Translations under genes and position numbers: made by a program
The notes under the pieces: generated by a model
The model's database searches: none
Told to the model about the DNA's origin: nothing
The model's input: the letters and a program-made list of their open reading frames with translations, nothing else
Shown here: positions 13,293 through 21,308 of the stretch, piece after piece
Numbering within the stretch: position 1 is the stretch's first letter
How the letters are laid out: every line of letters begins with the position of its first letter
Assembly: GCF_900177705.1 (NCBI RefSeq)
Contig: NZ_FXBA01000010.1
Location: 1 to 64,000 of the forward strand
Reading direction: 5' to 3'
DNA: 64,000 nt
Origin: Fibrobacter sp. UWB15
Lineage (GTDB): Bacteria > Fibrobacterota > Fibrobacteria > Fibrobacterales > Fibrobacteraceae

Positions 13293-14987
13293 ATGAAAAA
13301 ACACCTGAAATCCTTTGCCGGCATTTTGGCATCTGCCGCATGCCTTGGCGCATTCGCGACCACCACATCGATGGCTGCAGAAACCTACGCGGGAACCTTC
13401 TTTGACGAAAATGGAGCCTATTACGGTCCGGATTGCGACAAGGAAAAAAACTATTCCGGTGCTTATTACACGGGTAATTATGAGAGCCCGTTCAAGACAA
13501 TCTTGGGTAAGACCGATGCAGAAATTCAGGAAAAGATGGATGCCCTCTGGAATCACTACTTTAAGGGTGATGATAATTCCAAGGTCTATTATGACAGGGG
13601 TAGCGAAGCCTACATCAAGGATATCAACAACAACGACGTCCGCTCCGAAGGCATGTCTTACGGCATGATGATTGCCGTGCAGACGGGTCACAAAGAAGAA
13701 TTCGACAAGCTCTGGAACTGGGCGAAGAACCACATGTGGCACAAAAGTGGCGGCTGGGACGGCTACTTTGCATGGCAGCGTAACGACAGCGGTACTGGTG
13801 GCGATGACAACTGCGCACCTGATGGCGAAATGTACTTTATGATGTCTTTGCTTTTCGCAGCCAACCGCTGGAACGACAGCAAGTACATGGAAGACGCCCA
13901 GTACATCTTGAAAAAGATGTGGGACAACGGCCAGCATAGCCTTTTCAACCCGCAACACTATGTGATTACGTTCCAGCCGCAGGGCAACGAAAACAACTTC
14001 TCTGACCCGTCTTACGACTTGCCGGCATACGTCGATCTTTTCGCCCGCTGGTCCACCTCCAATCAGGACAAGTGGTCTAAGGCCGCGAAGGCTACGCGTG
14101 ATCATTTGTACAAGTCCTCTAACACGAAGTCCGGCTTGTTCAGCGACTATAACAACTTTGACGGAACCCCGCACGGCGTAAGCTACAATGGTAACGCCGA
14201 AAAGTACATGTACGACGCCATGCGCTGCGCTATGAACTTCGGTATGGACTACTACCTGTTCGGTGTGGATTCTGCTCGTCAAGAAGAAATGGCCCGCCGC
14301 ATTATCGATTTCTTTGAAAAGGATGGCTACAAGCACGCCCGCTTCAACTGGGATGGCTCTAATCCGCAGGAACAGTATACGCAGGGCGAAGCCGGTGCAA
14401 ATGCAGTTGCAGCCATGGCTTTGATTAATGATTCCAAGTACGATGCCGCCGTCAAGAAAAACTTGGAGTTGGCATGGGATACGAAGTTCATGACCGGTCA
14501 GTACCGCTACTACGATGGCCTGGTGCATTACCTTGCCATGCTCCACTTGAGCGGCACCTTCAAGATTTGGAAGCCGAAGCCGACTGTCGAATCTGAAGAA
14601 AAGACCATCAACGAAACTGAAATCAACGGCGTGACCTATAATGACGGCGACAAGATCGATTACTTCGAAGGTTGCAAGCTCTACAAGGCGACTATTAAGG
14701 CTCCCGCCCAGACTGGCCCGGGTAATGATTCTACTGTTACCAACCCGGATTCTACGATTGCAATTCGTACAACCGTTGCCTTGAACAATAATGTTCGCGT
14801 GTGGTCCACCAACAGCGCAATCGTTATTGAAAACGCACCGGCAGGCACCAAGTATACGGTCACTGACCTCAACGGTCGCGTGCTCTCGGCATCGAAGATT
14901 GCAACTTCGACCCAGGAAGTCCGCCTCGCCAAAACGGGCCCGATGCTTGTCATTGTCGGCAACAAGGCATACAAGATTGTGAAATAG
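13293..14987 (+). CDS. Secreted glycoside hydrolase family 8 enzyme (endoglucanase/xylanase type)
   Basis: A 564-residue secreted enzyme. A signal peptide of about 28 residues ends near SMAAE. The GH8 (alpha/alpha)6-barrel core spans about residues 40-435. The general-acid Glu119 lies in SEGMSYGMM and an Asp177 lies in APDGEMYF, both hallmark GH8 sites. Substrate could be cellulose, xylan or xylo-oligosaccharide and cannot be fixed by eye. A C-terminal segment of about 70 residues with TDLNGRVLS resembles a type IX secretion sorting domain. ATG 13293 is chosen over upstream in-frame starts because GGGAGTG precedes it and it leads directly into MKKHLK. Confidence 0.88.
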   Translation: MKKHLKSFAGILASAACLGAFATTTSMAAETYAGTFFDENGAYYGPDCDKEKNYSGAYYTGNYESPFKTILGKTDAEIQEKMDALWNHYFKGDDNSKVYYDRGSEAYIKDINNNDVRSEGMSYGMMIAVQTGHKEEFDKLWNWAKNHMWHKSGGWDGYFAWQRNDSGTGGDDNCAPDGEMYFMMSLLFAANRWNDSKYMEDAQYILKKMWDNGQHSLFNPQHYVITFQPQGNENNFSDPSYDLPAYVDLFARWSTSNQDKWSKAAKATRDHLYKSSNTKSGLFSDYNNFDGTPHGVSYNGNAEKYMYDAMRCAMNFGMDYYLFGVDSARQEEMARRIIDFFEKDGYKHARFNWDGSNPQEQYTQGEAGANAVAAMALINDSKYDAAVKKNLELAWDTKFMTGQYRYYDGLVHYLAMLHLSGTFKIWKPKPTVESEEKTINETEINGVTYNDGDKIDYFEGCKLYKATIKAPAQTGPGNDSTVTNPDSTIAIRTTVALNNNVRVWSTNSAIVIENAPAGTKYTVTDLNGRVLSASKIATSTQEVRLAKTGPMLVIVGNKAYKIVK

Positions 14988-15015
14988 TAAAGTTTCTATT
15001 TAAGGCTTGTATATA

Positions 15016-15053
15016 AAAAGTCCCGGAAGGAAAATCTTCCGGGACTTTTGCTT
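15016..15053 (+). terminator. Intrinsic terminator after the GH8 gene
   Basis: AAAAGTCCCGGAAG (15016-15029) pairs perfectly with CTTCCGGGACTTTT (15036-15049) around GAAAAT. The A- and T-rich arm ends make it usable in both directions, toward the converging FISUMP genes. The right half recurs at 18544-18566. Confidence 0.85.
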
Positions 15054-15057
15054 TACA

Positions 15058-15102
15058 GGGGTGCTGAAAAAAAACGCCCCAAAAATTCGTTTGGTATTTC
15101 AT
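15058..15102 (-). pseudogene. Remnant of a third tandem FISUMP lipoprotein gene (signal-peptide start only)
   Basis: Read on the minus strand, an ATG at 15102-15100 overlaps the TAA of the preceding FISUMP gene in the same TAATG arrangement that links the two intact copies. The next codons read MKYQTNFWGVFFQ, closely resembling MNYQTKFWSALFS at the start of the adjacent copy. Similarity fades after about 45 bases, where the GH8 terminator begins. This looks like the 5' stub of a lost tandem copy. Confidence 0.6.
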
Positions 15103-15803
15103 TAATTTCTTACACAACGAATGGACATTTTAGGTTCATTTACTCCAAAGGAGATTCCTTTCCCATTGAACGCAACCAAATAAGAAGTATTCACATTTGC
15201 GGCCGTAGAAGTCCAATAAACGCATGAGGAGTATTCTCCAGAAACATTTCCATTCATTAGCCAATACCCGGCGGGCAAAGCATTATATCCACAATCATCT
15301 GTACCCGGCGTATAAAATGTTCCAAAGTCATCGGGACTTTTTAATCTAGACATAGCTTCTGCTCCCTCACCCATAGTAATTGACAATAATGTCCACTCAT
15401 CTGTAGAAGGTACATGCCAACCTGTAGGGCAGATTGTATCTAGCAGTTCTTGATCAAATAAATCAAAAAGTTCACCATTTACATGCAACGAATAAAATCT
15501 TCCAAATGTGTCGCAGAACCCTTCAATTTTGTCATAGCACAAACTATAAGGCGCATCAAACTTCAGGTTCTCGGACATCCATACTTGGTTGCCGATAGTC
15601 GTGTACTTATAAACCTGGCCATCGCGGGCATCGGTAAAGGTACCACGGTTCGGTTCTCCGTAAGCGTTCATACCATCTGCCGGGCAAACCACCGCCGCAT
15701 CGAAGGTGTCAACGGGCTCATTCAGAGCGGAGGAACTGTCGTCGCAGGCGGAAAACAGTGCGACTGAAAAAAGAGCGCTCCAAAATTTCGTTTGGTAATT
15801 CAT
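15102..15803 (-). CDS. FISUMP-domain lipoprotein (tandem copy 2)
   Basis: A 233-residue predicted lipoprotein. The signal peptide MNYQTKFWSALFSVALFSAC ends in a lipobox cysteine, followed by a Ser/Asp-rich spacer. A Fibrobacter major paralogous domain follows (TTIGNQVWMSENL, GRFYSLHV, CPTGWHVPSTDEW, SIRCVRN). Molecular function is unknown, and the location is presumably the outer membrane or cell surface. ATG 15803 shares one base with the stop of the upstream copy (TAATG), suggesting translational coupling, and is preferred over an upstream TTG. Confidence 0.85.
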   Translation of the reverse strand: MNYQTKFWSALFSVALFSACDDSSSALNEPVDTFDAAVVCPADGMNAYGEPNRGTFTDARDGQVYKYTTIGNQVWMSENLKFDAPYSLCYDKIEGFCDTFGRFYSLHVNGELFDLFDQELLDTICPTGWHVPSTDEWTLLSITMGEGAEAMSRLKSPDDFGTFYTPGTDDCGYNALPAGYWLMNGNVSGEYSSCVYWTSTAANVNTSYLVAFNGKGISFGVNEPKMSIRCVRN

Positions 15804-16510
15804 TAATCTTTTAAGCAACGAATGGACATTTTAGGCTGATTTAGGTCACAGCCAAATTCTTTACTAGTAAGCCCGCAGCTATAAGAAGATCCCAAGTCTT
15901 TAGCTGTAGATGACCAATAAGTTGAACCCGAGTATTCAAAATAAAGATTCCCGTCCTTAAGCCAATATCCTGCAGGTAACGAGTTGAATTCACAGTCGTC
16001 AGAACCGGGTTTATAACGTTCTCCAAAATCAAGAGAACTCATTAATCTATGTCCAGCGTTATCAGCTCCTCCCATACTGTCTGCCAGTTTATTCCATTCC
16101 TCAACAGAAGGTACGTGCCAACCTGCAGGGCAGATTGTATCTAGTAGTTCTTGATCGAATAAATCAAAATATTCGCCATTTACATGCAACGAATAGAATC
16201 TTCCAAATGTATCACAAAATCCTTCAATTTTCCCATAGCACAAACTGTAAGGCGCATCGAATTTCAGGTTTTCCGCCATCCATACCTGGTTTCCGATAGT
16301 TGTGTACTTATAAACCTGACCATCGCGGGCATCGGTAAAGGTACCACGGTTCGGTTCTCCGTAGGCGTTCATACCATCTACCGGGCAAACCACTGCTGCA
16401 TCGAAGGTGTCAACGGGCTCCTCGGGTGCGGAGGAACCATCGTCACAGGCAGAAAACAGTGCGACTGAAAAAAGTGCGCAAATGAGCGAGATGTTAATTT
16501 GCCTTTTCAT
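15803..16510 (-). CDS. FISUMP-domain lipoprotein (tandem copy 1)
   Basis: A 235-residue predicted lipoprotein with signal peptide, lipobox cysteine (VALFSACDD) and the FISUMP domain (TIGR02145 type): DARDGQVYKYTTIGNQVWMA, GRFYSLHVNG, CPAGWHVPSVEEW and SIRCLKD. Its first 130 residues are nearly identical to copy 2, whereas the distal half differs, so the pair arose by recent tandem duplication with a diverging C-terminus. An Rpn-family gene lies just upstream on the same strand. Function is unknown. Confidence 0.87.
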   Translation of the reverse strand: MKRQINISLICALFSVALFSACDDGSSAPEEPVDTFDAAVVCPVDGMNAYGEPNRGTFTDARDGQVYKYTTIGNQVWMAENLKFDAPYSLCYGKIEGFCDTFGRFYSLHVNGEYFDLFDQELLDTICPAGWHVPSVEEWNKLADSMGGADNAGHRLMSSLDFGERYKPGSDDCEFNSLPAGYWLKDGNLYFEYSGSTYWSSTAKDLGSSYSCGLTSKEFGCDLNQPKMSIRCLKD

Positions 16511-16535
16511 AAGAGAATTAATGGATGAATGAGGA

Positions 16536-17540
16536 CTATTTCGAAGAATTCAACGCGTCAAGTCTGGCCTTGGCCTCGGCAATCTTTTCCGGCGGAAACC
16601 CCATATCTTGCAACACGCTGATTGCATCGGCGTGTCCTTCGTTTTTTCCTTCGGATCGACCTGCGGCACGACCTTCGGCATGACCTTCAGCACGGGCGCG
16701 GACCCTCAGCGAGGCCAGATAATCGAGTTCTTCTTCCGTCATCACCATGTTCTTTGCCTGTTCCTTGAGAAGTTTTTCCGAGGCGGTTTTCACAAGAAGG
16801 CGCTTTATCGCTTGCGCGATGATATCGTCATCGAAATCGGGGAGGTCGTTGGATGTACCTGCGTTCTTGAGCAAGTAAAGCCAACGGTCTTCATCGGTTC
16901 TGATGTCGTCAAGCGTCTTGTTGAATCGCGTTAAATCATATAAAATATACTTCACTTTTTCGGTGATTGTCAAGCCTTTTTCGTTGCGGATAGCCCAGGT
17001 ACCGCGATATTTGTCCTGTTTTTCTAGCGGAAAATCACAGACCCAAATAGCGAACGTAGGCGGTATTTCATAACGGGATGCTTCGCGTCGTGAGCGTTCT
17101 TCATCGGTGAGATCCTTTGACGATTGATTGAGGAATTCCTGATCCCATTCGTACTTGCTCTGGAGCATGAACGCACTATGCTGCAAGAGAATGCGTTCTA
17201 TGAAGCGACTGTGCTTGGCCTTCTGCATTTCAACATTTATGCAGAATCCATTTGATGTCGTTGCACGGATATCGAGTTTGCACGTCTTGACTTGCGGGAA
17301 GATGATGTTGATTTCCGTATTCTTGATGGTAACAGAAGTAATGCGATTTTCGCCTTCGAATCGGAAGACTCCGTTCAAGAAACTGACCAAGGCCTTTTCG
17401 TCGTTCAGGAATGCCTTGAATGCGGCATCGTAAAGCGGGTCGAGATAGGTACGCTTCTTGATTTCTTCGTAGGTTTTCTGTTCCCAAAATTCACGGGAGG
17501 TGGTAATCGCAAATTCCGGTACACTATTTTCTAGCGTCAT
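16536..17540 (-). CDS. Rpn-family PD-(D/E)XK nuclease / putative transposase
   Basis: A 334-residue protein of the Rpn/PDDEXK-transposase type. The N-terminal nuclease core (about residues 22-120) shows DPLYDAAFKAFL, CKLDIRATT and INVEMQ, matching the E/D-D-ExQ catalytic pattern. The C-terminus carries the family's glycine-rich repeats of the form EGHAEGRAAGRSEG. Rpn proteins promote RecA-independent recombination and DNA cleavage. ATG 17540 is chosen over an upstream start because AGGA lies seven bases before it. It sits among FISUMP genes, consistent with a role in local rearrangement (inference). Confidence 0.8.
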   Translation of the reverse strand: MTLENSVPEFAITTSREFWEQKTYEEIKKRTYLDPLYDAAFKAFLNDEKALVSFLNGVFRFEGENRITSVTIKNTEINIIFPQVKTCKLDIRATTSNGFCINVEMQKAKHSRFIERILLQHSAFMLQSKYEWDQEFLNQSSKDLTDEERSRREASRYEIPPTFAIWVCDFPLEKQDKYRGTWAIRNEKGLTITEKVKYILYDLTRFNKTLDDIRTDEDRWLYLLKNAGTSNDLPDFDDDIIAQAIKRLLVKTASEKLLKEQAKNMVMTEEELDYLASLRVRARAEGHAEGRAAGRSEGKNEGHADAISVLQDMGFPPEKIAEAKARLDALNSSK

Positions 17541-17587
17541 ATGTAGTCCTTTGCCTTTTAAGGCTCGCTTTCTCAATGGAGAAAAAC

Positions 17588-17676
17588 GGTTTAAGACCGA
17601 GTTTTGAAAAAACTCAGCCCGGTTGCAGCACGCTCCCTGTGCCATTATTTCTTGGGGGTGGGCCGAAACGTCGGCC
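17588..17676. other. Intergenic region with hairpins upstream of the Rpn gene
   Basis: The 259-base gap between two divergent genes contains GAGTTTT...AAAACTC and the perfect hairpin GGCCGA (17661-17666) / TCGGCC (17671-17676) with an AACG loop. These could be leader structure, a terminus of a mobile element or chance. No promoter stands out. Confidence 0.3.
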
Positions 17677-17799
17677 TATCTAAAAATATCAGGTTGAAGA
17701 ACTCATATGGTTCAAAAACTGATTGTGCTTAATTTAATAAAATGATTGTAGAAAAACAAGCGGATTGCTCTCGCAATAATTATTATTTTGAATGCGATT

Positions 17800-18525
17800 A
17801 TGAAATATTTCAAAAGCATTTTATCTGCTAGCGTAGCGTTGTTTGCATCGTTGCTTTCGGCTTGTTCCGACAATGGATCTTCTGCTGAATATGTATTTGA
17901 CGCTTCTGTTGTTTGTCCTGCTGAAGGGACGAATGCTTATGGCGATTCAAATCGTGGAACATTCACGGACGCCCGGGATGGACATGTGTACAAGTACACG
18001 ACTATCGGGAATCGGGTGTGGATGGCGGAGAACTTGAATTACGACGATGGCGCAGGTGGTTCGAGTTGCGCGGTAAAAGATGATTGTTCTTCAAAGGGAC
18101 GTTTTTACGGGTTGGCGAAATCGCTTGGTGTTTGTCCGGAAGGATGGCATTTGCCTAGCAATGACGAATGGTTCGAACTTTTTAATAATGTAGGGGGAGT
18201 GGACAGCGCCGGGCTTCGCCTTAAGGCAACTGCCGGATGGACGCCTTTGAACCCTGGACAACTTTCTAACGGAACTGACGATTGTGGCTTTACTTTGTTG
18301 CCTACACCGACTGTAGTTGTGTCTAGTAAAGGCTACGGTAGCAATGTGTATGATGGCTATGAAACTCAGTTGTGGGCGACTGATGTTGCACTTATCGAAG
18401 CACTCCTTAATGGTCGTTCACTTCGCGAAGATGATACAATGACCGGAGTGCTTTTTGAAACGCAAAATTTGGGTGTGCGGACATCTAGATATTATGGAGC
18501 GGCAATCCGCTGCATAAGGGATTGA
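17800..18525 (+). CDS. FISUMP-domain lipoprotein
   Basis: A 241-residue predicted lipoprotein. The signal peptide MKYFKSILSASVALFASLL ends at a lipobox (LLSAC). Next come a segment shared with the tandem pair (VVCPAEGTNAYGDSNRGTFT) and the FISUMP domain (TIGNRVWMAENLNYDD, GRFYGLAKSLGVCPEG, AIRCIRD). ATG 17800 is preferred over TTG 17788, though neither has a clear ribosome-binding site. It faces away from the Rpn gene and converges on the GH26 gene. Function is unknown. Confidence 0.85.
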   Translation: MKYFKSILSASVALFASLLSACSDNGSSAEYVFDASVVCPAEGTNAYGDSNRGTFTDARDGHVYKYTTIGNRVWMAENLNYDDGAGGSSCAVKDDCSSKGRFYGLAKSLGVCPEGWHLPSNDEWFELFNNVGGVDSAGLRLKATAGWTPLNPGQLSNGTDDCGFTLLPTPTVVVSSKGYGSNVYDGYETQLWATDVALIEALLNGRSLREDDTMTGVLFETQNLGVRTSRYYGAAIRCIRD

Positions 18526-18543
18526 TGACCTTTATTCCTCGGC

Positions 18544-18566
18544 GGAAAATCTTCCGGGACTTTTGC
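18544..18566. repeat. Half-copy of the GH8 terminator
   Basis: Twenty-three bases containing CTTCCGGGACTTTTGC match 15029-15051 exactly, but the pairing left arm is replaced by unrelated sequence. It lies between converging genes and probably cannot fold as a terminator. Confidence 0.6.
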
Positions 18567-18573
18567 GGATTGG

Positions 18574-19731
18574 TTATTTCTGTATGTGGAGCCTGTATAC
18601 GCCTTGCATGTGGGTGTTGGGTGCGTCGATAGCGTGTACTCCCGGGGCAAAGTGCTGTACGGCGCTCTGCCACAAAATGCGGCCCTGGTAGTCGAATTGC
18701 ACGACGCTTGCCTTTAATGCTTTGTCGGTTTGCATGTAGAGTTTGCCGTCTTGCAGGCGAAAGGAGTTGCCGGCGGCCCTCTCGGTAGGCTTGATAGCCG
18801 TGTTGCCGCTGTCGGGTTCTGCGGCTTTCATCTTGGCGATGCCGGCCTTCCAGGCGTCAACGGCGGCCTGCGAAGTGTTGAGCGCCCAGTCGCCTTCGTT
18901 GGCTTCCTTGCTCTGGCTGAACCACATCACCGCAAATACGCGGGAGAAGTCGGTGGCGAAGTGCTCGAACATGTCGGTAATCCATTCGGCCTTGTTGCCG
19001 CCCAGTTCGGAACTGGAGATTTCGGCGATGAAGAGTGGCTTGTCGATGTTCGCGAGCGCGTTGTACGCCTTCTTGAATACCTGCGTGAAAGTCTGCCAGC
19101 TGGACCAGCTCTGGCATTTGCCCCAGTTGTAGCCGTCGATGGAGATGTAGTCGACGTATTCGTCGCCGGGGTAGTTGCCGGTAAGCGTGGAGCCCTTTCC
19201 TGCGTTCGAGGCGTTGGTGGTCCAGACCCACTTGACGTTTTCGACATTTTCTTCGCGGAAGATTTTTACGATGTGGCGGAATGCTTCGGCCACGTTTGCG
19301 TCGGTGTTGCCGGCACCTTCTTTACCCACGCCCCAGTCGTACCAGTCGCCGTTTGCTTCGTGGAGAGGCCTGAGCCAGATTTCTTCACCATAGTTTTTTA
19401 CGCCTTTCGCGTAGTCGCGAATATAGGTGTCTGCCTTGCCGTTCACCAGGTCTTGGGCGTTGTAGCCGTTCGCCATCCAGGTAACCACCAGCGTGGAGCC
19501 GTTGTTCTTGGCGACGTTGGCGTATTCTTCGGTTGCGTTCCAGTCGTTGATGTCGAAAAGTGCAAAGTAGCTGATCAGGTCGAGGTGCGTGCCCTGCAAA
19601 TCCTGGAATGCCTGCACATTTTGCTGCGTGGGCTGCGGATACTGACCCGGGCCACCGACCCATGCGCCGACCTGGAATGCCATGGCCGCGACAGGTGCGA
19701 CACACATAGAGAGGAATAATTTCTTGTTCAT
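18574..19731 (-). CDS. Secreted GH26 beta-mannanase
   Basis: A 385-residue secreted enzyme. The signal peptide ends near AAMAFQ. The GH26 barrel follows, with acid/base Glu125 in LRPLHEANGDWYDW and nucleophile Glu237 in IAEISSSE. The family mainly hydrolyses beta-1,4-mannans, though lichenase and xylanase members exist. The last 75 residues (VQFDYQGRILWQ and a GVYRLHIQK end) resemble a type IX sorting domain. ATG 19731 is chosen over 19749 because it leads straight into MNKKLF. It is divergent from a regulator gene that may control it. Confidence 0.88.
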   Translation of the reverse strand: MNKKLFLSMCVAPVAAMAFQVGAWVGGPGQYPQPTQQNVQAFQDLQGTHLDLISYFALFDINDWNATEEYANVAKNNGSTLVVTWMANGYNAQDLVNGKADTYIRDYAKGVKNYGEEIWLRPLHEANGDWYDWGVGKEGAGNTDANVAEAFRHIVKIFREENVENVKWVWTTNASNAGKGSTLTGNYPGDEYVDYISIDGYNWGKCQSWSSWQTFTQVFKKAYNALANIDKPLFIAEISSSELGGNKAEWITDMFEHFATDFSRVFAVMWFSQSKEANEGDWALNTSQAAVDAWKAGIAKMKAAEPDSGNTAIKPTERAAGNSFRLQDGKLYMQTDKALKASVVQFDYQGRILWQSAVQHFAPGVHAIDAPNTHMQGVYRLHIQK

Positions 19732-19744
19732 ATAAACCCCGATA

Positions 19745-19757
19745 GGCATAAAATGCC
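19745..19757. promoter_or_regulatory. Palindrome in the GH26 leader, possible operator
   Basis: GGCAT-AAA-ATGCC is a perfect inverted repeat 14 bases before the mannanase ATG, in the gap shared with a divergent GntR/LacI-like regulator. Operator function is inference. Confidence 0.3.
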
Positions 19758-19797
19758 AGTTGATGTTGTTTTACGTTTTAAAGATATGTTCGGGATT

Positions 19798-19826
19798 TTG
19801 TGAAAGATGATTTAATTGTTTATATT
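19798..19826 (+). promoter_or_regulatory. Promoter for the GntR/LacI-like regulator
   Basis: TTGTGA (19798-19803) and TATATT (19821-19826) are 17 bases apart, with the start codon 37 bases downstream of the -10 and a GGAGG ribosome-binding site before it. Confidence 0.5.
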
Positions 19827-19863
19827 TATATTAAAGTGTATCTAGTGTTATAACGGAGGCGCC

Positions 19864-21183
19864 ATGACTGTCGATGAATTTTGCAAGTGGATAGAATCGT
19901 CTGGATTCAAGGACGGCGCAAGGCTTCCATCTGTGCGCAAGGTGGCTGCGTCATTGCATGCCTCGACCTTTACGGTTTTCCAGGCGTACAAGCGCTTGGT
20001 GGAACAAGGGAAAATTTACGGAGAGCACGGTAATGGTTACTTTTGGGGCCAAAAGCCCGAAATCGTGGTAGACGCAAGCGAGCACGAGACGGAACGCCTG
20101 GAACGCCTGCTTTTAGAAGACTGGAAATCCGGCAAGATTTCGGTAGACAGTACGCTGCCGTCGATCAAGGACTTGTGCTTAGTTTACAGGACCACGTCGG
20201 GTTCCATGAGCCGTACCCTTGAAATGCTGCGTGAAAGGGGAGTGCTTGACCGCAAGGGTCGCGGGCGTTACTACTTCAAGAATACAAGGTCGTCTGCGGC
20301 CAACTTGAAGGAAATCCTCTTGATTATGCGTTGCAATCCGAATGGGGATTTTAACGGGCTTGGCGAACGTGAACTGACGTTCATGCAGAAGGTGTATGCC
20401 GAGGCGCGCCGCAACAAACTTAAAGTCAAGGCGCTCGGGTATTATGAAAAAGAGGGCCTTTTTCTAGATGCCGCCGGAAACCGGGTCAGGCTGGAGGACT
20501 GCGGCGAATACTTCGGTGCCGTCGTTTCGACCATGCTGGTGTTCAATATAAGCAAACTCTTTGCCTTGCTTGCTTGCACGCGGTTCCCGATTTCGGTGTG
20601 GTGGGAACACCCGCTGTACGACATTCCCCGCGCGTTGAAAAAAGAAAAACGCTACGCGTTCTTCAATTTGGCCTTTGGTGATTTCCCGGGGCGCGCGGTG
20701 GGGCATTTCTTGAAAGAAAAGGGAATGGAGCGTGTCGCCTTTATTTCGCCTTACCACATGAGCATGTGGTCGAGGGACCGTCTGAAAGGACTCAAGGAGG
20801 TGGGGCTCGAGGTAATCGAAGCGACCGATGCGAGCCATGCGAGCCATTTTGATTTTATGCAGGAGAAAGGGGCGCATGAACTTTTTAACCGTATTTTGCT
20901 TAAGCTGGTGAAAGAGATTCCGCCTGTAGATGCGTGGGTCGTGTCTAACGACAGGGTAGGGGTGGAACTTTTGTCGCTCGTGGAGCAGGGTAAGCTCAAA
21001 CGCCCGCCTTACATGGTATCGTTTGATAATTCTAACGACAGTTACCGCAACCGTCTGGATTCCTTTGAGTTCAGCCTTGACGCCCTTGCGGAACAGTCCG
21101 TATTCCACTTGATTTCCCCGGGTGTTACTTTGTACAAAAAAGACGATTTTCGTGAACTTTCGGGGCATGTCGTGGAAAAATGA
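19864..21183 (+). CDS. Transcriptional regulator with two winged-helix segments and a LacI-like sensor domain
   Basis: A 439-residue protein. Residues about 1-65 are GntR-type winged helix (ARLPSVRKVAASLHASTFTV, then GNGYF at the wing). Residues about 78-140 look like a second one (LPSIKDLCLVYRTTSGSMSR, then GRGRYYF). From about residue 150 a periplasmic-binding-protein-like fold follows (EILLIMRC, VAFISPYHMSMWSRDRLKGL, DAWVVSNDRVGVELLSL), as in LacI/AraR-type sugar regulators. GGAGGCGCC precedes the ATG. It is divergent from the GH26 gene, so mannan-derived sugars are plausible ligands (inference). Confidence 0.75.
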   Translation: MTVDEFCKWIESSGFKDGARLPSVRKVAASLHASTFTVFQAYKRLVEQGKIYGEHGNGYFWGQKPEIVVDASEHETERLERLLLEDWKSGKISVDSTLPSIKDLCLVYRTTSGSMSRTLEMLRERGVLDRKGRGRYYFKNTRSSAANLKEILLIMRCNPNGDFNGLGERELTFMQKVYAEARRNKLKVKALGYYEKEGLFLDAAGNRVRLEDCGEYFGAVVSTMLVFNISKLFALLACTRFPISVWWEHPLYDIPRALKKEKRYAFFNLAFGDFPGRAVGHFLKEKGMERVAFISPYHMSMWSRDRLKGLKEVGLEVIEATDASHASHFDFMQEKGAHELFNRILLKLVKEIPPVDAWVVSNDRVGVELLSLVEQGKLKRPPYMVSFDNSNDSYRNRLDSFEFSLDALAEQSVFHLISPGVTLYKKDDFRELSGHVVEK

Positions 21184-21234
21184 CGGTTTTTTCTGCCAAC
21201 CATTAATCACTAAATCTTCACATTTTTTCTTCCG

Positions 21235-21261
21235 ACTGTCTACTTCCTACTTCCTACTTTT
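21235..21261. repeat. Heptamer tandem repeat (CTACTTC type)
   Basis: ACTGT is followed by CTACTTC, CTACTTC and CTACTTT. Related arrays occur at 51381-51399 and, inverted, at 58211-58239. Here it lies in the 125-base gap before enolase. Confidence 0.6.
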
Positions 21262-21308
21262 TTATATTTAAGGCACAAAAATTTTCACTTTAACAGAAGG
21301 TTAATAAA

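Noticed and set aside
18730-19719. A 329-codon plus-strand frame opposite the GH26 gene
   Set aside because: It is antisense to a gene with clear catalytic motifs, has no recognisable domain and arises from G/C-ending codons.
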